DNA from: Coptis chinensis
Lineage: Eukaryota > Streptophyta > Magnoliopsida > Ranunculales > Ranunculaceae
DNA: 64,000 nt
NCBI GenBank assembly: GCA_015680905.1
Contig: CM027381.1
Span: forward strand, 69,615,501-69,679,500
Direction of reading: 5' to 3'
Shown here: in pieces, positions 21,071 through 32,240 of the stretch
Numbering within the stretch: the stretch's first letter is position 1
Layout: each line of letters begins with the position of its first letter
The notes under the pieces: model-generated
Told to the model about the DNA's origin: nothing
What the model saw: only the letters and a program-made list of their open reading frames with translations
Database searches by the model: none
Program-made: the position numbers and the translations under genes

Positions 21071-21490
21071 TCACCTGATCCCCGCGGACCCCCCGGTAGG
21101 AGTAGGAAATCGGATCACTTGGTAGTATGTAGAGGGGACCGCTTTCATCTCGTGAATCCACCTCCTTCCCAGGATGGCATTGTATTGCGAATCGGCATCC
21201 ACCACTTTGAACCTCGAGAACACTGTAACTGGTCCCGTGGTCACTGCGAGTAGAAGTTCCCCTAAGGGTTCCGTCATGCTTCCGTTGAACCCATACAAAT
21301 TTGTCGGTGAGGGCCTCAACTGCTTCCTTTCTATCTTTATTTCCTCCATTGTCCCTCTAAATAGTAAATCCACCGCACTGCCGCAGTCCACTAACACTCT
21401 CTTTACCATGTAATTTCCCATCGCCACCGTGATCACCAACGCATCCTCATGCGGGGAATCAATTGCCTGAAGGTCTGCATCGGTGAACAT
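21071..21490 (-). pseudogene. Aspartic protease of Tat1
   Basis: Frame with KRVLVDCGSAVDLLF as active site (residues about 33-47) and NAILGRRWIHEMKAV as the distal ILG motif. The active site carries DCGS; Tat3 also has DCGS, so this is a family trait, while Tat2 has DLGSS. It is one frame away from gag, with the junction near 21500. Confidence 0.8.
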
Positions 21491-21521
21491 TATGCTTCCC
21501 CTTCCATTCGCTAACCAGATG

Positions 21522-22997
21522 TCATGTCGATTCGTGGACCTGCTGTATGCTCGCCGCCCGCCTTATCCTGTCTCGGTATGCATTGTGGCTCAATATCTCT
21601 CCACTGAAGATTACGTTGATCGTTCCCAATATCCTCCCCTGGGTCGGTGTTTGCTCTACTTTTTCCTCTTCTGTTATAAATTCCTTCAACAACCCCTTTC
21701 CTATCATCCTCTGAATCAACCATCTCAACGCGCTGCAGCCGTCCGTCTCATGGTTATGTATCTGATGGTATGCGCCATAGGGTTTGGCTTGCACCTCCAC
21801 TGGTTTGGTTTGCGGACCCTCATACCCCTGCAAATTTTGAATCAACGGTAGTATCTCGCTCAACGACTTGTTCAATGGCACATGTTCTACTTCGCGATAG
21901 GGCTTTTTGTCTCGACTCTCCCTCCTAGCCTCTTCTTTGCCCCTCTCGGACCGCGATGAATATCCTCGGTATCCGCTGCCTCTTTTGTCTGATGACTCAT
22001 ATCGCCGACGACCCTCGCCTTTTTCCAATGATAACACTGCCTTCCCCGGCCTTCTCACCTCCTTTTGCATGGTGTCTTCGTACCTGATGTACTTCTCCAC
22101 CCTCGGGTATAGCTCCTGTAATGTTGCAATTTCATTCTTGGCTACCGACTCATGTACCCTTGTTCCCGGACGCAATCCTCTCTCGAAAGCTATCACCGCA
22201 GTCTTTTCGACCAGATTCTCCACTTTCAAGGTCTTCGCTTTGAATCTACACAAGAAGTCCCTCACCGATTCAGCGGACCTTTGTCTTACATTGAACAAGG
22301 CTGCGATATTAACAACACACTTCTTCTAGTGTATAAAATGGTCAATGAATGCCTGTTCTAACACCTGAAAGCTATTAATACTCTTAGAAGGTAATCTATA
22401 ATACCAGTCAGATACTCCCCCTTTTAAGCTTGCCGGGAACATCATGCATCTTAACCCGTCATATTGTGGCTCCTGCCACAGCGGCATCTGCTGCCAGAAG
22501 TGATGAATATGGTCCGCGGTCTCCAGTCCCATCATACCTTTCAAACCTTACTGGTTGAATCTCTTCGGCACCTCAGACTTCCAGATCGCGTCTGCCAGTG
22601 GGTTGCGGTTCAATCCTGCCACCACCTGACTTGTCGCACCTCCTATGCCCTTGGCATGTTCCAGACTAGCTTTCATATTGCTGGCAATTATTTCTCTGAC
22701 TTGCTCCTTGGTGAGTCCCACCACCTTCTGCTCTTTCACATCTGTCCCCCCTTCCTCCTCTCTCTCTGCTCCCGACACCTCCCTTTCCGACTCCTCTATT
22801 GTCTCTTTCTCTCTCCTTAACCCCTTATTTTCTTCCCTCAACCTTGCTATCTCCTCATGTAAAAACCTTGTTTCCTCTACCTTTGACATTATTGTCTCTT
22901 CCCTACCTTGCTCTTCCCCTTCACTCCTTACTGACTCCATGTCCATCTCAGTGACCGTTGCCTTTTTCGGTCGGCCCACTCTTCTTTTTGTTGCCAT
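21522..22997 (-). pseudogene. Gag of Tat1 with two premature stops
   Basis: Start ATG at 22997 (MATKRRVGRPKK). One frame runs to 21522 with only two stops, at 22545-22547 and 22323-22325. N-terminus: AT-hook-like GRPKK motif, then an acidic/charged coiled-coil segment (HEEIARLREENKGLRREKE). Middle: retrotransposon gag domain (MFPASLKGGVSDWYYRL, VLEQAFIDHFIH, DFLCRFKAKTLKV). C-terminal part is basic (RRYESSDKRGSGYRGY). The homologue in Tat3 has the same AT-hook-like start. I see no zinc knuckle. Confidence 0.85.
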
Positions 22998-23016
22998 CTC
23001 TCTACTTCTCACTCTC

Positions 23017-23036
23017 GTTTCCCACAGACGGCGTCA
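23017..23036 (-). other. Primer-binding site of Tat1
   Basis: Minus strand TGACGCCGTCTGTGGGAAAC, just inside the LTR; Tat2 and Tat3 have TGGCGCCGTCTGTGG at the same place. The primer tRNA is not assigned. Confidence 0.75.
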
Positions 23037-23041
23037 AATGT

Positions 23042-23393
23042 TGTGACCTATCTTTCTCTCCTCCTCTACTGTTCTATTTATAATCCCTCACCTCTCTCTT
23101 AGGCCCTCCACCTGTCCCTCCATCTTTCGGTCCATCGATTGCTGCGTGGAGGGTTCCAATACGGGACCCTAAGGTTTTCTCCTTGCTCGTGTTGGGCATG
23201 TGTTCAGATGGTACAACTCCAGGCCAGCTACCCCTTCAGTTCGTGGCTTTCCACTGCTAGTCCTTGGTTCTCGGCCATCACGCTCGATTCCTATGCCCGC
23301 GACCCTTCTAGAATGCCTCCCATACCACCGTATGTCCTCTTTCTGGATCCATCACCCGCAGGACCGCTAGCCATCATAAATTGGGTCGCTACA
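23042..23393 (-). repeat. 5' LTR of Tat1
   Basis: About 352 bp between TGTGACCTATC and GGGTCGCTACA (plus-strand reading). A TATA-like box (minus TTATAAATAG) is at 23074-23083, fitting a promoter reading leftwards into gag. No second copy is in the window. Confidence 0.75.
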
Positions 23394-24744
23394 GGTTGGT
23401 TACTAAGAAGTTCTATGATTAAAGGCCAAGATTCAAGGAGAAAATGACTTTACAAAGCCCGGTCAAAGCTGAAAAGTCAAAGTCAACGCAGGCAGAAACA
23501 ACGCACAAAGTCAGCAGAACTTCCGAAGGCCATATCTTTGGACTCAGATCTCGGAATTTGACCTACCTTATGTCAAAACGACCAGCTCAGAAAGAGATTT
23601 CTAATGGTCTAAGCATTGACCCAATTAGAGAAGCAAAAGTGGACAAAAAGTCTGCTGAAGTCAAATCTGGCTGAAAAGGGCTCTGTGGACTGAAGAAATT
23701 GGGTTTTGGGCTCGATTTTCAGGCCCAAAACATGGCTCCTCAGCCTATGCACGAAAATGTGGATCTGGTCTCCTCCATTTCAACACACAAGACTTAACTT
23801 TTAAGCAAATAGAAAATTAGGTAGCCATTAGCATAGAATTATAGATCTAGATTTAGACTCTATTAATTAGTTTTTCATATCTTGTTTTAGATCTAGTTAT
23901 ATCTTTCAATTAATTAGTGTTAGAACAAGTAGATTATTATTTTAGAATCAATTATTAGTTTCATAATAAAGTATTCATTTTCATCTCAATTTAGTTTATT
24001 AATTAAATTCTTATTTAGTTTTAGTATTGTTAAATTCATATCTTAGTTGTTAATCATTTCTTAGTGTTAATTTAGTTTTGAATTCTTGATTAGTTCAAAT
24101 TAGTAAAGTTAGAATCTTTATATTATGTCTTGTTTGAATTCAATTGGAAATGATAATTTAATGACTCTAAGCTAAACCTCCATTAGAGGGGGTTGAATAA
24201 GCCTTGATGAAAGCCTGGTTGTTGTTAGGATAGAATAGTCGTAATTTTCCATTCCAATCTTGAAAGTAATTAGTTCACCATGAGAATGGGTTTGATTGCT
24301 TCACATGCTAGTTGTTAGTTGGTAGAGATTATCATGAATGATTAGGGATTAGGAACACCTAATTGCTAAGCGAAAGCATTGCAATTCGGATGACGACGAA
24401 TCTTCGCTAGTTAATTAAGTCGAGTTAAGGTGGAATCAATCCCCCCTAATTCTTTATCTAGTATCAATTTAGCATTTCATAGTTGAGTTATTCGTATCTT
24501 GTTTAGTATTTGCATCGTAGTATAATTCTCATCATACTCTCATTAACTTTGGATAGGATCGATAATAATAGAAAATGCCAATACTAAAGAACTAGGAGTG
24601 GAACGAATCTTTTACTCCAACTCTATTGCGATAGCATTGAGAGTAGAAAAACTTTGATAACACACGTAAAGAATAGTTTTAGTTTTACTTGGGTTTAAGT
24701 TTCATCATTTATGCGTAGGTAAAACTATCATTTTACTGTTATCA
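23394..24744 (+). repeat. Athila LTR fragment interrupted by Tat1
   Basis: Opposite in orientation to Athila A and homologous to its LTR: shared segments include GGCCAAGATTCAAGGAG, the GTCAAAGTCAACGC stretch and the final GTTATCA at 24744. The first roughly 200 bp of the LTR are absent because Tat1 begins at 23393; they should lie at Tat1's other end outside the window. No PBS follows, so this is a 3' or solo LTR. The ORF at 23444-23674 is inside the LTR and not a gene. Confidence 0.8.
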
Positions 24745-24792
24745 TGTATGCTTTCATATGTTTTTATATAAAGATCCCCAACTGTTTAGACT

Positions 24793-24797
24793 ATTAG
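24793..24797. other. Target-site duplication of Tat2, left copy
   Basis: ATTAG, matched by ATTAG at 37241-37245. Confidence 0.9.
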
Positions 24798-25391
24798 TGT
24801 AAAGGTTAGGTTTCGTTACCTTACTGACGTAGACAATCTTTAGGGAGAAAGGGTTTGATAGATTGAATTGATCTAGTTCGTATGGACGAACTGCCTACGT
24901 ATCAAGTTCTCTCTACTGGGGGAAGACTTGAATCAGGTCAGACGTAGTTCCTCATCTTCTTTATATAGGCAAGGTGTCAACGCCTCTTGCTCTCCTGTGT
25001 CAGGTCAGATCCAGGTCTTCAAGTCACTCACGAGCCATGATGGCGAGTTAAGGATATTTATTGTGAAGCGTGCCTGAAGCCTCGGTCTTGATGGTTGTAT
25101 TAAAGACATACGTTACGAGTCATTATGGACGAGAGGATTGAGCACTATGGAGGTTGCTTCTGGGTGAGATCGTTTACTCGACTCGAGTCACTTCGAAGTG
25201 AGTTTGCAAGACGAGTACGTGAGATTGGTTGGTGGTGACATCACTCTGGGAGTGAGTTGAATAGGTTGCTTGCCTGAGTCGAGTTACTATGAAGCAAGCT
25301 CTGAGGACGAGGATATGAGGTCAGTTGGTTGTTTTGTATCTGCTGGACACGTGTGTGATATTCATTGGATGTGAATATTACTCCCTCACAC
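24798..25391 (-). repeat. 3' LTR of Tat2
   Basis: Starts TGTAAAGGTTAGG and ends TTACTCCCTCACA on the plus strand. A TATA-like box (minus CCTATATAAAG) is near 24957-24970. Confidence 0.95.
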
Positions 25392-25658
25392 AGCCCCATC
25401 TCAGTAGGTCACTTTTTGCACAGGAGCAACCTGCTGAGAGAGAACAATAACATGTGTTTAGCACATGTGAGGATACGAACAGGTGTGAGGAGAAATAGTA
25501 ACTACCTCATTTTGTGGAATTCAAAAAGGGGCTACATAAAGTGATGTGTCGTCTAGGGTTTTGAGTGCAATCATGACTTGCCTTGGGAACTGAAAGATTT
25601 TTGCACAAAAATGTTGCTGGTGAACTGAACAGCCACCGTTCCCTTATTTTTCAGAACT

Positions 25659-28000
25659 TTGCAAAGGTTTTCGAGTACCAGGTTAGTTTCTCTGCCATTT
25701 TTGTTTCTCCTGCTTTGTGTTCTTTCTCTCTTTGTAGTCCTATGTAGCTCTTTGCTCATAAGAAAAAACAACAACCTAAACATGTCTTATTTAGATGACA
25801 CACGATCTGATGAAGTAATAGCAGAGTCGGTAGGTTTCGAGAGTGAGGAGGTAGAAGTAAGATTAGCATTTGTCATAGCTATAGCGAGTAATTCCAGTTC
25901 TACAATGGCATCTTCTTCTTCTAGTGGTTTACCTCCTAGAATTATAGATAGAAATGATGTAAATAACTTTGTAAAGTTAAGGGAAGCTTGTGGTATAACG
26001 GTCAGCGAATTGGCTATTTACGTTTGTAAAGAACGTTTTTAGTACAGAGTTCGTTCCTAGAGATTATGGGGTTGTGGTTTGTGAGGGATAGCTGAGGACT
26101 GGAATGAGGTTACCGTTCTCCAGATTAACCTGTGATTTTTTAAATTTTTGTGAGAAAGTGCCCTGCCAGTTCGTTGGCAACACGTGGCGTTTGTTAAGGG
26201 TATTTAATCTATTGAATGAGAGTGGTGAGTATCGCATTGAGGTCACTGATATCGTGGAGCACTTTGCTATGAAGCGGTCCAGGGCCAACAATTTTAGTTT
26301 ACAGACACTGACTAGGAAGTCGAGCGTCCTGGATGGGATTAGTAACGAACCCTGGGAAAGGAGACCATTGTTGATGGTTGGAAATTATTATGCCCCTGGG
26401 TTTAGTGTTGAGACTAGGGTTTGTAATTTTACTGGTATGTTTCTGTTTGCTTTGTTTTATTATTAAAAAATAGCTGCTATATCGAACTGACCTTTGAATT
26501 GGTTGTCTTTCAGAGGTCGTTATCACAAGGCGAAGGTTGCGTGGAGTGATTGAGAAGTTCACTAAGCTTAGTCAAGCTCAAAAAAAAAATTTCCCAAAAT
26601 AGTGAACTGCTTTGTGGAGAGGGGAGGTCGGGAGATACAATTGAAGAGAAGGAACCAAAGAAAGCGAGCGTGTGGTCAAATTGATAGTGAGTCGTCTACT
26701 GAGTCGATAATGGAAAGGGGAAACAGTAGAATTGTTACAAGGGAAGAAAGGAATAATAACCATTCTAGTTATGGGCATCCTGCCAGAGGAGCTGGAACCT
26801 CTGGGTCTATGGGCAGGTCGGTGAGGTGACCTGTCTATGGTGGCAGTGATGGCTCGGGGGTCTCTCCACAGGAGAAGACAAGGGAGGGTTCGCCGCTGGA
26901 CCTAGAGGAGATCGGGTTCGTGCCTCGCTGGCCAAGCAGCCTGGCTAAGTGGAAGGCAATTGCACCTGATCCTAGGGCCACCAAGGTGGCTAGGGTCGAT
27001 AACCACTCTGTTGGGAGCCAGTGCTTTGCCCGAGCGAATTGGGGGTAAGGGGGTGAGGAGTTCGAGGTCTAGAACCGCACTCGACCTGGCGATACCCGAT
27101 CTGGACAGTTTTTGAGAAGGGGCTGGCTGTGACTACTGATGTTGGTAGTAAAGGGAAGGGGAAGGTCGCTGCCACGGAAGTAGGCAAGACGACCTCCCAG
27201 AAGGGTGATGATCTGAATCGGAACCTTGTTTATGTGAACCCGAAGTCTGGGAAGAAGCACCTGGTGAAGAAGTCAGATTGTAGCTATAAATCTGCACTTA
27301 TTGCCACATGTTTGCTTGATGGTGTTGTTCTAGATGGTGATCATAAGGATTTGGATGGTAAAGACCTAGCTGAAAATCTAAGGTGATGGATTTGGCCCAT
27401 TGTTTGGTACGTCTTTTAACTTTTCTTGTGGTTGGTTAGCTATATAAGTAATTATTTAACACTTGATATCTTTGTGTAGTTTCTAGCTAGTTATCAGAAG
27501 CTAAAACAAATGGTTCAGATAAGTGAGTTTGAGAAGGGAGAACTGGAGAAAGTGAAAGACGAACTGGCCAATGTGAGGGACGTTCAGGTGGTAGAAAAGA
27601 AAGAGTTGATAAGCTGAAAAGATTGTACAATGATGCCATTCTTGAGAAGCTGACTATGAGCAGCTCAATTGCAGAGCTTGAGGAGAAGGTGGCTTCTGTA
27701 ACTGAATACGCTAAAACTTGTAAAGCGGTTGCTCAAAGGGCTCAGCAGGCTTACGATAGTTTGGGGCATGATTTTGATGAACTAGAGCAAATGTACTTTC
27801 AATTGAAAGAAGAGCACGAAAGTGGGGCTCCAAGTACACTAGTGATCAATGTACCTGGAGATGCTAGTAATGCTCCATCTTCCAGTACTGCCATCCTTGC
27901 TGAACGAACTGAAGATGATGTCGATACTCTTTATGCTGCCATTCTTCCCATTGATGTTAATGGTGATGCTACTACTCATGATGAATTGGATCCGTTGTAG
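25659..28000 (+). pseudogene. Antisense extra ORF of Tat2 with intron-like interruptions
   Basis: Runs against the element's own genes. Probable start is ATG at 25779 (MSYLDDTRSDEV). Segment 1 (to about 26431) carries the plant transposon-protein pattern: MRLPFSRLTCDFLNF, then FVGNTWRLLRVFNLL. An interruption begins with consensus GTATGT at 26432 and ends TTGTCTTTCAG at about 26514; joining these keeps frame (ACT G / AG GTC). Segment 2 (26515-27407) continues with a basic stretch, is broken by a shift in an A10 run near 26582, and later reads FVPRWPSSLAKWKAIAPDP. A second interruption runs from about 27409 (GTACGT) to a TTTGTGTAG near 27479. Segment 3 (27480-28000) is a coiled coil (LASYQKLKQMVQISEFEKGE) with an acidic tail. 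Function unknown. Confidence 0.65.
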
Positions 28001-28009
28001 ACAGAGTCT

Positions 28010-28889
28010 TTGACCAATGTTGCTTGATTCCTTCTGTGTCTTTGAAATTGTAAGGTTTTTGGTTGTTCCTTGAAGTTGTAATCATGCTTGAAATTGTTGG
28101 AGATACAATAGAGCTGGTTTCTTGGGCTTGCCCGGGCAATTCTCCTTATTATTAGTTGTATGGCATGGGCCAGATACATTAAAAGCTGATAACCTGGGGC
28201 GACCTAGGCAGTTCGCCTTTATTATCTATTTTTATTTATGGTACATGGATGAATTGGTTTCCCAAAATGTTCTGGGTAGTTTGGTATGATGTTGCTATCG
28301 TGCTGACCGAGTTGGTTTTCTGGGATGTCCCAGCAGCTCGGTTAGTATATGAATTGGGTTCCTAAGTCTATTTAGGCAGTTCATAATTGACATTTATAAA
28401 CTGCATACATATTTGATTTCATCTTTTTACTTCTGTCTTGAATGCAATTGCCTTATGTTGTGATATTTGCATTTGATTTGAACTTAGAAGTGTATGTTAT
28501 GCAAGATCAGTAAGACTGTGGCTCTAGAGAGCTTTGGACTCGAGTGATCAACCTGTTGTGTAGTTCTTAGAGCTGGAGTGAGTGTTTTACTCTAGTAATT
28601 GTTTTAGCCTATGTAGGCGTCTTGCTTTAAGTGGGCATTCTACATGTAGTTGACCCTAGAAGTGTAGGTTTCCCACTAATGAGAAGTGTTTGGACTACGT
28701 AGCCTGTGAGCTCGAGTGAGCGTTTGACCGTAGAGAATGTTTTAACTCTGGAGCGTGTTTTAGTTCGCGTAAGCATTATGACTGCTTTAGGGAGCATTCT
28801 ACACTAAGTTGATCGTAGAATTGTAGGTCCTCAACTAGTGAGAAGTGAATGAGCTATGTAGCCCTGAGCTCGAGTGAGTGTTATATTGT
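28010..28889. repeat. Tandem-like repeats in Tat2 non-coding region, left block
   Basis: 28050-28400 holds divergent units of about 80 bp around TTCCTGGG..GGCAGTTCGCC-like cores. 28500-28889 holds units of about 150-170 bp built from CTCGAGTGAGCGTTT, GTAGAGAACGTTT, GAGCATTCTACACTAAGTTG and CCTCAACTAGTGAGAAGTG, continuing at 30510-30900 after the solo LTR. No gene. Confidence 0.7.
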
Positions 28890-30504
28890 TGATAAGTGCT
28901 CAAAAAGTGCAATTTAACCCTCGATTATGCCTCTTGTTTAGTCATCTTAGTGAACTAATAGTATTTGTAAGTTATGTTTTATGATTCTACAGGTGAAAAA
29001 GAGAGTTTTGTAGAATATTAGAGAAAAAGGGGTAAAACGGAGCAATTCAGAGCATTAAGGATCACATGGAAAGCCCGTGGACAATCATGGAGAAGGCCAA
29101 GGAATTGAAGCTATTAAAGATGCGACTTGGACCTATTTGGAAGCCCAAGGCCAAAGGATTCTTTGCTTGGACCAAAGCCCGCAAAAGAGGATAGAAGGAT
29201 AGAGCAGAAGAGACAAAATAGACTTCCGCGTCTGAGACTCATGGATCGTGAGTCCAGACTCAATTCTCGCATCTGGGACGCATGGATCATGAGTCCAAAC
29301 GCATGAAATGACACTGTAACCAATTCCTTCTCAGTTTTGGAAATGAATTTGGACTCTGAAAGAAGTTGATTTGTACTAGGAAACAAATAACGGTTTGAAA
29401 TGCTTCTAGAACTCATTGTAACCCCTATAAATAGAGGACCTAAGTGCCTCATGTAATTTGCCAATTCACTTATATTTTTGTCTCTAGAACTTAAGGCAGA
29501 GAGAGATTAATAATAAAATATTCGGTTTTAACTAGCTGGGTCTTAATAAATTAGTCTTTCTAGTCTTATATTCTTCGACTCTTCTTCTTCTCGTTCTTCG
29601 TATTCTTCCTTCTTTATGGAAGGCTAATCTTCTCCTTCAAGGGAGAAGATGAAGCCGGTGCTTAGGGTTTGTTGATTCTTTTGGTTCATGGTATTCTTCA
29701 ATCAGGTTAGTTATTTATGTTTTTAGTTATTACTTCCATTGCCCAGACCAGGGGATGGAAGTATAGATTAAGGTTTTTATTTATTGCAATCGAATACCAT
29801 GCTAGTTTAGGATTTTATTTATTGCAATTGAATATTTGCTAGTGACATGCTTTTATTTATTGCAATCAAATATCATGCTAGAATGGGGTTTTATTTATTG
29901 TAATTGAATATTATACTATTATTCTTTACTTTTATTCTAGTTGTGTAGTGTTTTAGAGTAAGAAAAGTATTTCTTGTGTTTGCCTTATATGGTGATTCAT
30001 TGAATAGCTACCCAAGCTCATATAAAAGGAAAGAAGATACTAGTAGGATAAACATAGGAACAACCTTAAGTAGAGTTATTCGTTAACGATGTTTCATCCA
30101 AGAGGGCATCGACACTCGCTCGATTGCCTAATTGTAGTATACTTGTGAGAACAACCATGAAGCAGAAGGTCATAGATTAAAAGTATTGGTGGATTCTAAT
30201 CTCTTGAATTCCCTCTCTTATAAATTCTCAATAGTTTAGTTAGTTTAGTTTAGTTTAGCATTAGAATCTAAAATCTATAATAATAGTTTTAAATCCCTCA
30301 AACCCCCTTTCCAGTCTTGTCCTTCATATAAACCTACACTTAAAAGTGGGACAATACCCTACTCATCCTTTACTTATTGAGGGATAATTAGGTTTTAATA
30401 TGCTTCTATTTTGTTCAATGACTATCATCCATCTACATCATCTATCTATATCATACATCATCCATATATCATCTCATATACACACACAAAAAGAGGAAAG
30501 GTCA
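28890..30504 (+). repeat. Solo LTR inserted in Tat2
   Basis: 1615 bp from TGATAAGTGCTC to GGAAAGGTCA, flanked by ATTGT at 28885-28889 and 30505-30509. It interrupts the repeat block of Tat2. The start resembles Athila-type LTRs elsewhere in the window (TGATAAGTACCC at 44092). A TATA box (CTATAAATAG) is at 29424-29433. No internal region remains, as expected after recombination between two LTRs. The minus-strand ORF at 29114-29464 is within it and not supported. Confidence 0.9.
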
Positions 30505-30509
30505 ATTGT

Positions 30510-31054
30510 GGAGAACGTTTAAGCTTTGGAGATTGTTTTTAGTTCAAGTAGTCATTCTAGCTGCTCTAAAGAGCGTTCTGCACTAAGTTGATCCTAAAAC
30601 TATAGGTCCTCAACTCGTGAGAAGTGTTAGAGCTATGAAGCCCTTGAGCTTGAGTGAGCATTTTAACTTGAGTAATCATGTTATCATAGAGAACGTTTGT
30701 GCTCTAGAAAGCGTTTTAGTTCAAGTAAGCATTTTGGCTGCTCTAGAGAGCGTTCTGCACTAAGTTAATTCTAGGAGAAGTGTTGGAGCTATGAAGCCCT
30801 TGAGCTCGAGTGAGCGTTTTAGTATAGAGAACGTTTGAGCTCTTGAGAGCGTTTTAGTTCAAGTTAGTGTGTTGCTCTTAGAGAGCGAGCTGTGCGTCTA
30901 TTTAATAACATTAGGAGACTGCAGTGCATTGATGCAAAATAAAAACTATGTGTATAGTGTTAAGAGTAAGAACTCATGGAAATGGAATTTTTTATTGATA
31001 AAATTTCTTTAACAAGAAAGTATTCCAAGGGCGTGGTAATGCATGTCCGTCTTA
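30510..31054. repeat. Tandem-like repeats in Tat2 non-coding region, right block
   Basis: Three or so units of GAGAACGTTT..GAGCTC..GCGTTTTAGTTCAAGT..GAGCGTTCTGCACTAAGTT, spaced about 150 bp, the same family as 28500-28889. The rest up to 31054 is plain. Confidence 0.7.
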
Positions 31055-32240
31055 GGTTTTAATCCAATATGCTCTATTGCCAACGACTTTGTTCCAATAT
31101 ATAAGGGCCTTCCCATGTTGGTGCCAGTTTCGAGTCATCCTTAGTCTTTTTCAAGACTGGGTCGCCAGGTTGGAAACTTTGAGGGTTTACTCACTTGTTG
31201 TATGTCTTCCTCAGAGTTTGGTGGTAGGATGCCACTCAAATGGCTGCTAGGTCACGTCGTTCTTCAAGTAAGTCGACCTCTCGAGCACGAATAATGGAAT
31301 CGTTCTGACCAGATTCGACAATTTCAGATCGAGTCGTTGTAATTGTCAGCTCAGTAGGAATGACGGCCTCAGTACCGTAGCATAGTGAGAATGGCGACTC
31401 GCCTGTACTAGAACGAGTTGTCATTCTATGAGCCCATAGAATGTTTTCTAGCAGCATTAGCCACTAGCTTTTGTTTTTTTCAATCTTCTTTTTCAAGTTC
31501 CCCAGAATTGCTTTGTTACTAGCTTCTACTTGACCATTGCTTTGAGCGTACTGGGGAGTGGAGAACGCATGAACGATCTTCCACTTAACCAAGAATTCCT
31601 TAATTATTTTTCCCTTAAATTGGGAGCCGTTATCCATCACCAATGTGTGGGGGAGGCCAAATCAGGTAATGATATTGGTCCAGATAAAGTTTTTGACATT
31701 AGATTCCTTGACATGAGCCAAGGGGATCGCTTCCACCCATTTGGTGAAGTAATATGTCGCAGCTAAGAAGAATCGAAAGCCTATGCTTTTCTGTGGAATG
31801 AATGGACCCATGATGTCCAGACCCCACATGTGAAATGGCCAAGGGCTGGCAATATTGATGAGTTCTCAAGCTGGCTGGATGATATTGTGGCCAAATGTTT
31901 GCCATTTAACGCATTTTAGTACATATTTCTTGGCATCGATCTGCATTCTTGGCCAGAAGTATCCTTGTGAGATCGCTTTGTGAGCCAAAGAGAGACCTCC
32001 TGCATGGTTTCCGCATTCTCCCTCATGTATTTATGAGAAATCATCTAACCCTATTTTAGGCTTATGCACCTCAGATGGGGTCCTCCGGCGGACTTTCTGA
32101 AAAGTTTGTCGTGTATTAGGCAATAGCAACCTGACTGTTATTGAACTTGCCTGGCCTTGGTGCGATCTGTTGGTGCTTTGCCTAGCTGGATGTAATCTAT
32201 GATAGGTTGCATCCATGTTTAACTCATATAAGTGTCAAAG
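31055..32240 (-). pseudogene. Integrase of Tat2, broken
   Basis: Readable across 31236-32216 with stops and frame changes. Core residues are present: WGLDIMGPF, VMDNGSQF and GQVEASNKA. The zinc-binding part shows HEGECGNHAGG and CVKWQTFG, in which the first CxxC cysteine pair is altered (W in place of the second C). C-terminal domain includes SPFSLCYGTEAVIP and the LAPTWEGPY block. Stops near 32035, 31870, 31660 and 31455 prevent expression. Confidence 0.82.

Larger units (their letters stand above)
13714..23393 (-). mobile_element. Tat1, a chimeric Tat-lineage retrotransposon, 3' end interrupted
   Basis: Minus-strand order from the right: 5' LTR (23042-23393), PBS, gag, protease, RT, RNase H and second RNase H of one family (C part), then at about 18797 an in-frame switch into the pre-RT linker, RT, RNase H, second RNase H and integrase of another family (B part), a repeat-rich non-coding region, and an antisense ORF cut at 13714 by Athila A. 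Two RNase H domains in tandem are characteristic of the Tat lineage. Its remaining 3' part and 3' LTR must lie beyond Athila A, left of the window. Stops and shifts disable nearly every gene. Confidence 0.85.

Noticed and set aside
22645..23046. 133-codon plus-strand ORF
   Set aside because: Antisense shadow of Tat1 gag, S/L/T-rich owing to the acidic coiled coil on the other strand.
28500..30900. Regularly spaced repeats as a CRISPR array
   Set aside because: Plant nuclear retroelement context, degenerate long units and no spacers.
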